Shown here: one piece after another, positions 22,214 to 32,813 of the stretch | Numbering within the stretch: the stretch's first letter is position 1 | How the letters are laid out: each line of letters starts with the position of its first letter | Assembly (NCBI GenBank): GCA_018136815.1 | Contig: CM030939.1 | Span: forward strand, 2,488,808-2,552,807 | Direction: 5' to 3' | Length of the DNA: 64,000 nucleotides | From: Isochrysis galbana | Lineage: Eukaryota; Haptophyta; Isochrysidales; Isochrysidaceae | Translations under genes and position numbers: made by a program | The notes under the pieces: generated by a model | Seen by the model: the letters and a program-made list of their open reading frames with translations, nothing else | Databases searched by the model: none | What the model was told of the DNA's origin: nothing

Positions 22214-24214
22214 GGCGTTCTCGTCGTGGAGAGTGCGTCCATCGACACACTTGTTTCGATAGATGTAGGCCCCTAGGCGCGGGCATCGAACAATGTTAGC
22301 CCATTCCAATGTTACGGCAGAGTTGCGTTGTGTTTGGAATGTAGGTGAGCTCCTCTTGCTCAGGCGTGTCGTACTGTCGTGGCATACGTGAGGATGACTG
22401 TGGCATGTGTGATGGAAATGGCACACGATGAAAACCCTCAGGCTCTGTAAGACCAACTAATATTATAATTGGTTGTGATGGAGCACGCCGCCGCGCATCC
22501 ACCCATCGCTCTCTTTGCTCTTGGCTAGGCGGCGGCAAAAAAAGCAACAATTCCAAGCTAGCAATTGAAACTGAAATAATATGGTTAGATGGCCCGCAGC
22601 CCGCGGCCTGCGGGAAGGGGGGGCGGGGGGCTGCACATTACGTCCAGGTGCGCACGGCGTGCACATCAAATAAACTTTCCAGAATGCTGTCGCATCCGCG
22701 ATCGACCTTTTTGTTTTAGAAGTTGTCTGCGTTTCTATGTCCCCTCCTTGCAGGCTAGCCACTAGTCACCGTCACCGTCGCGTCGTCCTACATTCGCCCT
22801 CTTTGCCCTCGCCTCCTTTGTCGCCTCCCTTGTCGCCTGCTTGCCCCTCACCTGGCTTAATACCTCCTTGTGTGCTCCTAGCGTTTTTAGGCTAAGTCGA
22901 GCGTTCAGGTATCGCCGGTCCGGATCGCAAAACAATTCGGGTTGATCACACCAAGGAGCCACCACCCGCTTCCTCTGGAAACGGACTGCCCCCACTCGAC
23001 GCCGCCCCCGCCGCAGAAGAGTCGCCGTTGCGCCCCTCCTGCCGATGGCCTCGGCCACCCTGAGGGTGCTAAGTGGGATCAAGAGTCGTGGCGTAACGCC
23101 AAAGTGGACTTCGATCCCATTTCACGCTTTTGCGGACACGCAAGCCTGGCGTCATCCTTCGCCAGGGCTCGCCCCACCGACGCCATTCTAACTACCCCCC
23201 AGCGCGGCAGTACCTCGGACGGCCGGCTAGCCCGGCGGGCGCAGAGCGCACGTTCTCCAAGGCAGGCAAACTTCACGATGACCTGAAGGCCTCGCAAGTC
23301 GACAAAACCTTGGAGCATGCTCTGCTTGCTCCAGCCAATTGTGAATAGTGTGAGTGTGAGTGAATGTGTGTGAGAGTGAGAGAGATGGCGCGTATGTGCA
23401 CTCGTCATCTGTCCTCCTTGGGCTGGTCTCCCTGTGCTCGCTCTTCCGTGGTCCGTCGTTCCGCACCGCACACCGCACCGCGCGCGTGCGCTGCCTCGTG
23501 CCTAATATCTGGGTGTTATTGAGCCAAGTGGAAATTGCTATCTAGGTACATGTAGATCGTGTCTGGCTGCCACCTAGGTACATGTAGATAGTGAAAATGC
23601 GAGACTATCTAGTAGATATCCAGGTATCTGACAAACATGTTACATGCCTTAATATCGATATCATTCCACGCAGCCAGAAAGAGGCCTTTCTCCCTGTCGC
23701 TCTTCAGCGTAATTTCTGGGTGTTTTATCCAACGGGTTTTACGTCCCGTATGGGGGCCTGTCCAAAGGATTCTTTCCAGTGAACACTGAGCTTTTCATGG
23801 CCTTGTGAAACCAGTTTGGGGCGGCTAACGTCTGTAGCCAATATCTTGGTATTGAGTATACAGTATATCAAAAAGTTGGCGCCACCTTGGTGAGGAAAGG
23901 GAAGTAAGGGCGATGTCGATAGTGAGGTAGTGTGACCTGGAACGTAGTAGGTGTTAGCCCAGAATCTTATTCAGATGTTTTCAAAAGTGTATGTTACAGC
24001 ACTAACGTAAACTTTGGAATCTAAGCGGAGCTGGACCTCATCTCCAAGACACGCTGCTCGCAACCATCGCAGCGTGTAAGACGGGGAAATACTCGGTCTC
24101 CAGCTCGTAGGTCTTGACGCAAATAACCGTCGCTTGTGGCGAACACTTCGCATCTGGCTCGTCTCCGTCGTTAGGGACGAGTATATCGGCCCACATCACA
24201 CGTCACACGTACCT
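22214..24214. other. Long spacer with repeats, no gene supported
   Basis: A near-palindrome around 22449-22475 (AACTAAT / AATTGGTT arms around ATTAT) resembles the hairpin ends of repeat R4. 22600-22640 is G-rich. Overlapping frames at 22930-23480 on both strands have no motifs. Two copies of GGTACATGTAGAT lie at 23545-23590. A copy of repeat R3 is at 23946-23985. Confidence 0.45.
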
Positions 24215-26592
24215 TCATGAGATGGCGCGCACCTTTTGAAGCGCCGCCATCGACTCGCGCATCCGTGCAAGCATCTCTTGCTGTGCCGTCGAAAGCGCCG
24301 GCTCAGAAGATGCGCAAAGGGTATCGAGTGAGCCGCAAGATGCGGAAACGCGCTTGCTTGGCATCCGCGCGCCAAGGCGCGCATTGCCAGTTGCCATCGG
24401 CGGGTCCTCCCGTGGCGGTGGCGGCGGCGGCGGCAGGCTCTGGCGTGGCACCACTATGGCCGGCTCACCGACGCGATTCTCAATGACCGAATCCGAGAGC
24501 TCGCCCAAGTGCCCGCTGACAGGAGACGCATGCATGGACATGTCGCGGGTTGTCCCGTTCGTGTTGATCGAAGGCTTACGCACCAGCTTCGCATGACGCA
24601 CCGAAGAGACGTCGCTCTGTGAAGCGAGAGTCCCGCTCGCCTCCGCGGTCACGCTCCCTATAGGGGCCGCACAGGCCTCATCGACCTCTGTTGATACGCT
24701 GTGCTGCGCGGCGGAGGCTATTCCAGCTTGGATTCTCGTCATGACAGATCGGTGCTCGGCATCGTGTTGCAAGGAAAACGTGAGCTTCAAAGCAGCTAAG
24801 CCACATAACAACGGGCAGTCGACGAGAATGCTCAGGTTGTGGCTTTTGACGGCTTCGTCGTCGCCCGGCTGGCTACTTTTCCACCAGTTGCCCGTCGTCG
24901 CAAGTCCGCTCCGCTTGGTCGCGCGCTCGTCTACTACAGCGAGGATGTCTTCGTACCTCCACGAGTGTGACACGCGGCCCGAGGACGGATTAAATGCGCG
25001 AATGCCCAGCCCGCCCAGCTCCAATAGGCGGTCGCGCTCACCCCACAGAAATTGCATCTTCGCAGGGATCTGCACCGACCGAGAGAGCACGCGCTGCAGC
25101 GCCTGGGTATTCCCAGACGGTCCTGCTGCCGGGCTGATGCCGCTGGTGCCATTCGTAGCCAGCCGGCCCGTTGCGGACGCGGAGTCGTACAACGAGGTAA
25201 GGGCATCAGAGGAGTTGTGTGAGACGAGCGATGCGAGCGATATCGAGGTGGTCGAAGGGGGTTGGAGGCCTGGAGCACCAGCAGGCAGTGCCTTGACCTA
25301 CAAAGCGAGCGTGTTGCGTGCGGTGAGACCATTACTCGTAGCCTCTAGTCAGCGAGGAGGGCGCATCCGCATCGCGCGCCAGTCGATTACACGCACACAG
25401 CGGCTCTCCCAGCGCGATCCGGATCGCGTCGACCCGCATGCACAGCTTCTGCGCGCCACTAGCTGCGACAAGCGAAACTAGCGTACCGAACGATCAAGAG
25501 TCGTCAGATCGAGCAGAGAGTACGACCGCTCGCCGCTCGCACTCAACCCTGCGGGCTGGCGGCGCAGCCCCATGCCACCATGTGCAGATGGCGCATCGCT
25601 CGGACGCATCGAACTCGAAAGCGCGGATGAGATGGTTTCGAGCGAGACGCGCTTGTGTGGAGCAGCCACAAGAATCTTTTTGAGCAGGAGCTTGGTCTCA
25701 GTACTAACCTGAGGGTGGGACACACGTGCGGAAACCCGAGTGGCGCGGTTGATCGATGCATCCAACGGAAACTATGCCGTGTGCACACGACAAAGCTGGG
25801 CAACAGCGGGAGTGAGGCAAGGGCCAAGGAGACCGGGCATGTGGGCCATCGTGCAGGTGCGTGCAGACTCGGGCCGCATCTCACGTGAAGGAATGTCCTC
25901 GGCGACAGGTCCGGAGCGCCATCGATCCAGCGCAATGGTGCGTTGGCAAGCATCGCATACATGCACGCACCCAAGCTCCAGATGTCGGCACCAAACGACC
26001 AGATCGGTCCAGCCGTCACTTCGGGGGCCGCGTAGTTCACTGTTCCAAAGAATCGATCCCTGGCGTTGACGACGCTTAGCTCGCACGCGTGACCGAGATC
26101 ACACAGCCAGATCTGCGGCAGCCGATCGGTTGTGCGCACGAGGATGTTCTCGAGCTTGACGTCACGATGAATGACGCCGTTGGCGTGCATGTGCGCGAGA
26201 GCCTCACACAGCTGCCCGATGATGGCGCCGACCGCAACCTCAGCAAGGCAGCCGTGCCGCTGAAGGAGGTGCTGGCAATCACCGGTCTCGACAAGGGGCA
26301 GCACGAGCGCGATCGCGCCGCTCCCCTCAAAGAGACCGTGGAAGCCGACTATGTGCGGGTGGGCACAACTCTGGAGCATTCGCGCCTCGTTGCGGAAAGT
26401 GGCGACGACGAGATTCCACCGGAGCTTGGGCTTCCTGAGCGCGAGCTTGACTGCGAATCGGCGCTCGCCCTCCGCCTCAGTCGCCGAGTAGACCGAGGCA
26501 GAGCATCCGTGGCCCAGCTGCGCATGTAGAGAGTAAGAGCGGCAGAAGGGGCGGCCCTCCTCGTCTACAACGTCCGGCTCGAGCTCGAGCAT
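24215..26592 (-). CDS. Protein Ser/Thr kinase with long C-terminal region, multi-exon
   Basis: Exon 1 (26592-25885, 236 residues) holds most of a kinase domain: glycine loop LGHGCSASV (26-34), VAIK-type Lys49, HRDVKLEN (142-149), a DLG (165-167) in place of DFG, APE (189-191) and FGADIWSLG (200-208). Exon 2 (25708-25487) completes the C-lobe (VSTETKLLLKKILVAAPHKRVSLETI). Then a small exon (about 25456-25330, residues like LCMRVDAIRIALGEPLCACNRLA) is likely, and a last exon from about 25310 to the stop at 24215 encodes a segment that looks like a lipid- or protein-binding (PH-like) domain (KMQFLWGERDRLLEL to AALKLTFSL) and a Pro-rich tail. Splice phase between exons 2 and 4 was not solved by eye. 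The upstream sense strand is CT-rich. Substrate unknown. Confidence 0.75.
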
Positions 26593-26599
26593 GAGGGGC

Positions 26600-27957
26600 A
26601 GGCGAATGGGTCGGTGGGGGCAAGCCAGTCGAGAGGGCAGGTGGGTTTCGAGGTCGGATGGGCGGGAGTGGAGTTGCGCGGCTCCGGCGACCCGGGGGGG
26701 GGGAGGGGGAGGGGAGGGGGAGGGGGGGAGGGGGAAGGGGAGCGGGAGGAGAAAAGAACCCCCTCCTCCCCCCCCAACCCATGAAGAAGATCTGGTTGGT
26801 CTCTTCTCCGTGAATAAGAAGTAAGAACGAGCCGCCAAGGCGAGAGAGCGCGAGAGGAAGAAGACGCGGGGCCCCAAGATTCTCTCCTCGAGAGAGAGAG
26901 AGATTCTCTCTCGCTCTCTCCCCCCCCCGCGTGGGGGGCGACGGCCGGGCCGCACAGAGAGGAGAGAACGTACCGCGTGGGGGGGAGAGGAGAGAAAGAA
27001 GGAAGCCGGTTGAGAACATGAGAACACGACTCCTCAGGGCGGGCGCAAACGAGCCAACTGAATTTATTCGCATGAAATAGATAAGAGGCCGCGCCCAGTA
27101 GGGGGGGGGGGGGGCTCTTGGGGGACTCTGGGTCAGACACAACGTGACGTATTCTAGTATACTGGCCAGCCTCCTTCCATCTTCACCCAACGCAGCTTGG
27201 GGTGCGCACGGGAGGACAGACAACGGGAAGGTGCTCATTGCCTAGTGCTCCCTCTAGTGTACGCGCGACTGCGACACCGACTCCTCGCTTCCGGCCCATA
27301 CTCGAGCATTTTGCATACTCGAGCATTAATTCCCGCCGCCCTATGAACCATGAACAAGAACTTGCATTATTGGTGATTCGGCGGCCAACTTCACCTTCTA
27401 ACTTGCCAACTTGTATAATAGTAGTGTGTGATCGTGAGATGGTAAGGCCCTGCCACCTCTCGCAACTACTAGACTACTAGAGTATAGAGTATGTGCACTC
27501 ATGGCATTTCGCAACTACGATATGTAAAGTACTCATGGCATTTCCACTTTCAAATTTTGAATTGTTTTGTCCTCCACCTTCCATTCGCTAGATACTCCTA
27601 TGCTCCTGTAAGTGGCACATGTTCCCATAGAAAATAAGACCAATGCCTTGGAAGAAGCCCAGAAGGGGAGGAGGGAGGGATAGAGCGATCGCGCGATCGC
27701 GCGAGCGAGCGAGCGAGCGAGCGAGAGAGAGGGAAAGGGAGAGAGGGAGAGAGACAGAGAGGCAGAGAGACAGAGGCAGAGAGGGAGAGAGACAGAGAGA
27801 CAGAGAGACAGAGAGGGAGAGGGAGAGAGGGAGAGAGGGAGAGGGAGAGAGGGAGAGAGGGAGAGAGGGAGAGAGGGAGGGAGAGAGGGAGAGAGAGAGA
27901 GAGGGAGGGAGAGGGAGGGAGGAGGGAGGGAGGGGCCAACCAGGAAGAGGCTAGGGG
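26600..27957. promoter_or_regulatory. CT/G-rich upstream region of kinase; GA tract before rhomboid gene
   Basis: 26690-26990 is G/GA-rich on the plus strand (CT on the kinase sense strand) with several G runs. 27100-27112 is a G run. 27660-27940 is a near-continuous GA/GGGA/GACA microsatellite that ends 18 bases before the rhomboid ATG. Frames read through these tracts (for instance 27533-28066 minus) are low-complexity artefacts. Confidence 0.45.
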
Positions 27958-28953
27958 ATGGCTGCGCGTGCGCTGCTGCTGCTGCTACTGAGCGCAGGCT
28001 GCGCGCTCGGCTCTCTGACGGCGAGGCGTCTGCCGCTGATGCAAAGGACGCAGCGCGTGGTCTCATCGCCCGTCTGCTGCGCGCGTGAAGAGGACGACGC
28101 GTGGCGCTCCGTTCGTCCCTCGGAGCTCTCGGCAGAGCTCTCGCGATTCAACACTCGTGGCGCGAGGCTCCGCACGTCCGCGCCGGTACGATATGCGCTC
28201 TCGGCGCTGGACGACGGGAGGAGATCGATCTACGCGACCCAGCGCTTCTTCGTCGAGCTCGCCACTGCGCTGCCCACCAACCGCATCATGCTTGCACTGA
28301 TCGCGGCTGCTTACGCACTGCAGAGCGCGCTCGGCAAGGCGATGCTGCTGGCGGGTGCGCGGATGAACGAGTACATCCTGTACGGTGGGCAGTGGCACCG
28401 GCTGGTGACGCCTATGTGGCTGCACGGCTCAGTGATGCACCTGCTCTCCAATGCGTACTCGTTGTTCTATTTGGGGCCCTCAGCAGAGCGGGTGTTCGGA
28501 TCGGAGGGCTTCCTGCTCATTTTTCTGCTCTCAGGCATCGGGGGCAACCTTCTCGGCCTGCGTTTTGGCGCCTTGAGAGGAATGTCGGTCGGCGCCTCTG
28601 GGGCCGTCTTCGGCCTGATGGGCGGCCTTGTCGGCTATGCCCTCAAAAACTACGGCACGCCGACTGCGGACTACACTCTATCATCGCTCTCCCGCATCCT
28701 TCTCATAAATCTATTCATTGGCCTCAGCCCGCGGTCTGGCATTGACAATCTTGGCCACGTTGGTGGGTTTCTGAGCGGCGCCTTGGTCGGCTTCGCTCTC
28801 GCTCCAGATGAGCGGCCAGGAAGTAGATGGGAGCGCGGCCGCCTGGGTGATGCCGTCCTCCGGGTGGCCACCATAGCAATCCTCGCAATCGTCGCTCTCA
28901 GTACGCGAGACTTTGCTCGACTGACGATGAAGTTGCGCAGCTTCGTTCGATAG
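27958..28953 (+). CDS. Rhomboid-family intramembrane serine protease, single exon
   Basis: 331 residues without introns. The catalytic dyad is present: Ser214 in GASGAVFGL and His267 in NLGHVGGFLSG. The family WR-like loop (GGQWHRLVTPMWLH, 143-156) and H161-LLSN-165 in TM2 are also in place, so an active protease is likely. About six hydrophobic helices run from 107 to 281, with an extra one at 300-314 after the dyad. The N-terminus starts with a clear signal peptide (MAARALLLLLLSAGCALG) followed by a basic, Ser-rich stretch, the arrangement expected of a plastid precursor in algae with secondary plastids; location is inferred. The sequence is closest in style to the plastid/bacterial rhomboids that cleave single-pass membrane proteins. 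Confidence 0.9.
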   Translation: MAARALLLLLLSAGCALGSLTARRLPLMQRTQRVVSSPVCCAREEDDAWRSVRPSELSAELSRFNTRGARLRTSAPVRYALSALDDGRRSIYATQRFFVELATALPTNRIMLALIAAAYALQSALGKAMLLAGARMNEYILYGGQWHRLVTPMWLHGSVMHLLSNAYSLFYLGPSAERVFGSEGFLLIFLLSGIGGNLLGLRFGALRGMSVGASGAVFGLMGGLVGYALKNYGTPTADYTLSSLSRILLINLFIGLSPRSGIDNLGHVGGFLSGALVGFALAPDERPGSRWERGRLGDAVLRVATIAILAIVALSTRDFARLTMKLRSFVR

Positions 28954-29560
28954 CATGGCGCATGCAGGCACTGCATCATTTCCACGCCGTCGCCTGTCGC
29001 ATCCCGGGCCTTGCCTTTGTAGTGCTCCGTTGGTGACTCAATCCTCTTTGTGAGCGAGAACTATTCCATACTCGATGCATGAAAGTGTTGCTGGGTATGT
29101 CTCTTGCTGAATATTTGCAGCCCGTATTGCTTTCAGCGCCTCAGATCTCAGAGTGTTAGAGTGAGGTTAGCCTCACTTGTCAACCAATGAGAGAACGCAC
29201 GGCTCCCACGATATGCATCGGCAATGCTGAGGCAACATGTGGGGTTCTCGGCCTATTTGCTTATGTGCTTGCGGAATCTTTTCTTTTTGAGCAAGGGGAA
29301 TACCGGCCTTTGTGCTTAGCGTACACTGTGCTTAGTGTGCACTGGGCTTGAGCGTGGGAGACTGGGACTTGGGAACTGGCCATGTGCCCTTGCGATTGAT
29401 TTGCAAAGGTGTCGATAATGGAGCCATGCCATCAAATGTCCACAGTCATTTATACAACAATATTCACACTCACCCTATTGTCGACTTTTGATATCGACGG
29501 TGGACACATCGCGCCGCGCGCTTCAGAACGCGCCTTTCAGACCTTTCATAAAACCCGTCA
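28954..29560. other. 3' flank of rhomboid gene, no gene
   Basis: No ORF of note. 29410-29545 is a copy of the repeat also seen at 17320-17410 (minus) and 52455-52540. Confidence 0.5.
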
Positions 29561-29576
29561 AGGAACACAGACCCAG

Positions 29577-29948
29577 ATGGGACAATAGGCTTCTAATAGG
29601 TTCTATTAAGAGGTCAAGAGGCCTACCAGACCTGTTACCTGTTAATAGGTAATAGGTAAAAAAAAACCTTTCAATATTCTCGCCTCGCGCGTGGCTATAG
29701 GCCTATACTATAGGTACCGCTATCGTAGCCACGCCCAAATCATCTCGGATCCCTTCCTCTCCCTAGTAACTTAGCTCAGAAGTCAGAGGCCAATCATATT
29801 CATAATATACATCACATACTCATACATCTATAATATTAGTAAAATGAGTTTTATTTTGACCTGTTACGGACCTATTGCGACCTGTCAATAGGTCCTCTTA
29901 ATAGGAATAGGCCCCCGAAACCTGTTGACCTTGTACCTGTTGTCCCAT
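29577..29948. mobile_element. MITE-like element with terminal inverted repeats
   Basis: The ends ATGGGACAATAGG (29577) and CCTGTTGTCCCAT (29936-29948) are inverted repeats with one mismatch, and inversion can be followed further inside (CTATTAAGAGG near both ends). Flanking direct repeats GGAACACAGACCCAG (29562-29576) and GGAACACAGACACAG (29952-29966) look like a long, slightly diverged target duplication. The 372-bp interior is AT-rich with many AATAGG hexamers and has no ORF. It is non-autonomous; the superfamily is not clear because a 15-bp duplication is longer than usual. Confidence 0.7.
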
Positions 29949-29983
29949 CCGGGAACACAGACACAGGCAGATAAGGTAGCCTT

Positions 29984-30400
29984 AAATCTTCATCTTCTTC
30001 GTCTTCTTTTCCTTGTCCGCGTCCTCGATCGTGTGGATGGTGTCCATGTCGTTTTGTTGGCAGGCGACCAGGTCCCATGCCTCATTCTGGGTGACGAGGT
30101 CCGTGATGCGTGAGAGGACGGCCTTCTTGTCCTGCATCCAGAGTTTGCCAGCTGCCCGGCGCGCACTTGCACCATGGGACTCTTTTCATCGTACGCGACC
30201 GCCGTGATGCAGAGGTACGCGACGGCCGCCTCGTCTCCAATGTATTTGGTCTTTGGGAGATTGGAGTACTCGTCGGAGTAGTCGCCGACGAGCATTAGCA
30301 TGAGCTTGGCCTTGCACCAATGCACCAACGGCCCAGGTATGGCTCGATGAGTGCCCACATCGACGGATGACAAGCGCCGTGAATAGTTGGCGCGCCGGGC
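29984..30400 (-). pseudogene. Decayed fragment of the same family as 13417-13900 (copy 2)
   Basis: The minus strand reads KLMLMLVGDYSDEYSN, KYIGDEAAVAYLC and ITAVAYDEKS, then after a frame change AAGKLWMQDKKAVLSRI, DLVTQNEAWDLVACQQND and a Lys-rich C-terminus ending at a stop (29984-29986). The latter part is absent from copy 1. The frame change near 30165 breaks it. The MITE-like element inserted 18 bases downstream of its stop. Function unrecognised. Confidence 0.5.
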
Positions 30401-31563
30401 GCCGTGAAGAGTTGGTGCGTGAAGAGTTGGTTGGTTTCCCTCGCTCGTTCAAAAATACTCGGGTTTGTGGTTTACACTGGGGAAAAAAGCCAATGGGTGG
30501 TCACCCCATGGTCTCGTAATGCGTAATGCGGCTGCTTTCGATGTTTGGGGTTATCCAAGCCGGTTAGAAGAAGAGCGCAGAATTTAACAGTAGCAAGAAG
30601 AGCAGAGAGGAGCGGAGAGGAGAAGGAGCGATTTGATTCCCGCCCGATGCAGCGCCGTGTCGGGCTGCCGACAGGTCACGCTCTACCCGTAATGAATTTG
30701 CGCTCGCGCCCGCGGGGGGATCGGTTCCTTAATATCTAAGCTGTATTTATTTGGCATTTGATTCCCTCCCGATGCAGCGCCGTGTCGGGCGGCTGCCGAC
30801 AGTCCGACCGCCTCTCCTTGCTTGACCCTCTGTCTGGCGTCGTTGCCCGCGCAGCCCACCCAGCTTCTCATAGCGCGCCCACGCGGCTAACCTGGCTGCC
30901 TGCCACAGACCCCGCCTTACGGATCGAGCATGACCGCTGGCTCGATATGTGAGGAGACGGAAGGGGATCGATCGGCGGGAGGCGCGGCGGGAGCGGCGGA
31001 TGAGAGTGATGGAATGGCGGGCTTGACCACCTCCTCAGCAGAGGAAGGGAAAAAAATGTCTGAAGATTTGGGACTAACACCTACTAGCTACTAGGCAGTT
31101 TCTACCACTCCTCCGACATCGCCCTTATGTCCCTTCCCTCACACTCTTCGCCTTTCCCGCCCACGGTAGCGCACCTAGCACCTGGGCCGTACCCCGGGCA
31201 TACCGATAACAAAGGAGCATGATGCGGGGGGAAAGGGAGGAGGTGGAGGGAAGGGAGAAGGGAAGAAAGGGCGGGGTGTCAGCGAGAGAGTAGGATTACC
31301 TAGACCTAGAGGCCTGCCCCAAACCCGCACTCTAAACTAGGCTCTAGCTAGCACCACCAGAGCCGGACCACGGAAACCAAAGACAAAGGAATGAAGGGGG
31401 GAAGGGGACGAGGTGGTGGGAGGGCATGTAAGGGCGATGTAGGAGTAGAGACAGGACAACCTTGGCCTAGTAGGCGAGTAGCCCAGAATCTTCAGATGTT
31501 TTTTTAGGTGTTAGCCCAGAACCTTCAGATGTTTTCTTTCAGCATCACTCATCACATCCCACA
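30401..31563. repeat. Repeat cluster: local duplication plus R2 and R3 copies
   Basis: 30631-30675 and 30756-30801 are a direct local duplication (ATTTGATTCC, then CCGATGCAGCGCCGTGTCGG, then CTGCCGACAG). 30919-31045 is a copy of R2 (GATCGAGCATGACC, then TCGGCGGGAGGCGCGGCGG, then CTTGACCACCTCCTCAGCAG). R3 copies lie at 31050-31092 (minus) and twice in tandem at 31475-31540, where the motif CAGATGTTTT is repeated about 35 bases apart. No gene supported. Confidence 0.65.
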
Positions 31564-32514
31564 TCATGCAATAAGAGACGGATTGAAGGCAGCCCGATCC
31601 CCCACCTCGAGACCATCTATGCTGGCCATTGACGAGGCGCTTAGCTCAAAGGAGAGCGCTCCTAGATTCTCAGTTATTCTAGTTTTGCTCGAGCCATGCG
31701 GCAATGGAATCACACCCTTTTGTAGGCTCCAGCGCAAAGCGATTTGGGCGGGGCTTTTACCATAATTGTTTGCGATGCGCATGAGAGTTGGGTCCCCCAG
31801 AAGCAGAGGCGAACCGTGAGCGAGAGGACAGTGGGCCATCACCTTGATCCCAGCTGCCCGACAGTCCTCTCTCAACTCCTCTTGTTGATGTCGAGGATGC
31901 ACCTCAGTCTGCATTACTGAAGGATGGATTCTGCACGTTGCGAGTGTCTCTCGTAGATGCCTCCTGGACCAATTGGAGACGCCAATAGACCGGACGAGCC
32001 CATCATCGCGCAAGGTTTCGAGGGCGCGCCATGTAGATGCACGCAATTCCCGGTTTCTTTTTGGATCTTGCACGGAATCTGGCGAACCTGGAAAGTGCAC
32101 GAGTAGTAAATCAATCTGGTCGGAGCGCAGATTTTCCAGGCTGCGACGAGCGGCTGCGATCGTCTTGTCGTAGCCCATTTCTGTGAACCAGATCTTCGTG
32201 CACACGGTGACTTCCCGCTTGTCGCGAAGAATGCCGTGTTCCACGGCTTTGTCAATGGCGGCACCGACAGCTGGCTCAGAGTCGTAGTGGCCAGCTGTGT
32301 CAATCAGACGATAGCCAGCTTGGAGCCCGAGCGAGACCAAGTGAAGTGCGGTGGGAGCATCGTCGCAGCACGTGCCCAGCCCAATCGGAGGCAGCACGAG
32401 GTCCGCACCCGCTCTCGCAGGAGGCAGCGTATGGGAGGAGAGGAGGGAGGCGAGGCCTAGAGGGCCGAGGCGCGCGCCCACCTCGCGTCGGCCGATTGGG
32501 CTGGAGGCTGGCAT
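31564..32514 (-). CDS. Aldo-keto reductase, single exon
   Basis: 316 residues from ATG 32514. The AKR catalytic tetrad is visible: Asp72 (YRLIDTAGHYD), Tyr77, Lys107 (CTKIWF) and His140 (LLLVHFPGS). IGVSNWSRRHL, VMQTEVHPRHQQEEL and the C-terminal ALRWSLQKGVIPLPHGSSKTRITEN fit the NADPH-binding barrel. The enzyme reduces aldehydes or ketones with NADPH; the substrate is unknown. The first about 38 residues before the barrel are Ser/Arg/Ala-rich with few acids and may be a targeting peptide. It ends about 200 bp left of the transposon below, transcribed away from it. Confidence 0.9.
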   Translation of the reverse strand: MPASSPIGRREVGARLGPLGLASLLSSHTLPPARAGADLVLPPIGLGTCCDDAPTALHLVSLGLQAGYRLIDTAGHYDSEPAVGAAIDKAVEHGILRDKREVTVCTKIWFTEMGYDKTIAAARRSLENLRSDQIDLLLVHFPGSPDSVQDPKRNRELRASTWRALETLRDDGLVRSIGVSNWSRRHLRETLATCRIHPSVMQTEVHPRHQQEELREDCRAAGIKVMAHCPLAHGSPLLLGDPTLMRIANNYGKSPAQIALRWSLQKGVIPLPHGSSKTRITENLGALSFELSASSMASIDGLEVGDRAAFNPSLIA

Positions 32515-32813
32515 TGCGGAGCGGCTCTGGATGGAGGACCCGACTCCCTCCTCTCAAGCCTGCTCTCTCGGCCTCTCTCCCTTTCGAAAGAGGATTACTG
32601 GTAAACTCCAACTACGACGGAAGAGAAGAAGAGAATGATGTTCCTACTCTATTCAAGATTCAAGCCTACTCTAGAGATACTCGCGAGGTCTTTGGCGGTT
32701 CGTTGAAACACAATTAAGGTGGTAAGCCCAAGTTAGATACGGCCTATTACGGGCGCCCCCATGGCGGCCGCGGCGGAGGCACTGGCGGGCCGCCGGGGGC
32801 TCCATGCTCCAGA

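Noticed and set aside
22930-23480. Overlapping ORFs of 114-130 codons on both strands
   Set aside because: No motifs, no splice-supported continuation, composition typical of GC-rich spacer.
25543-27027. Long upstream extension of the kinase ORF to 27027
   Set aside because: The first 145 codons are translated G/CT tracts (Pro, Ser runs). The kinase domain starts just after ATG 26592.
26477-27238. 253-codon minus ORF overlapping the kinase 5' end
   Set aside because: Frame shadow over low-complexity DNA.
27533-28066. 177-codon Ser/Leu-run ORF
   Set aside because: Translation of the GA microsatellite before the rhomboid gene.
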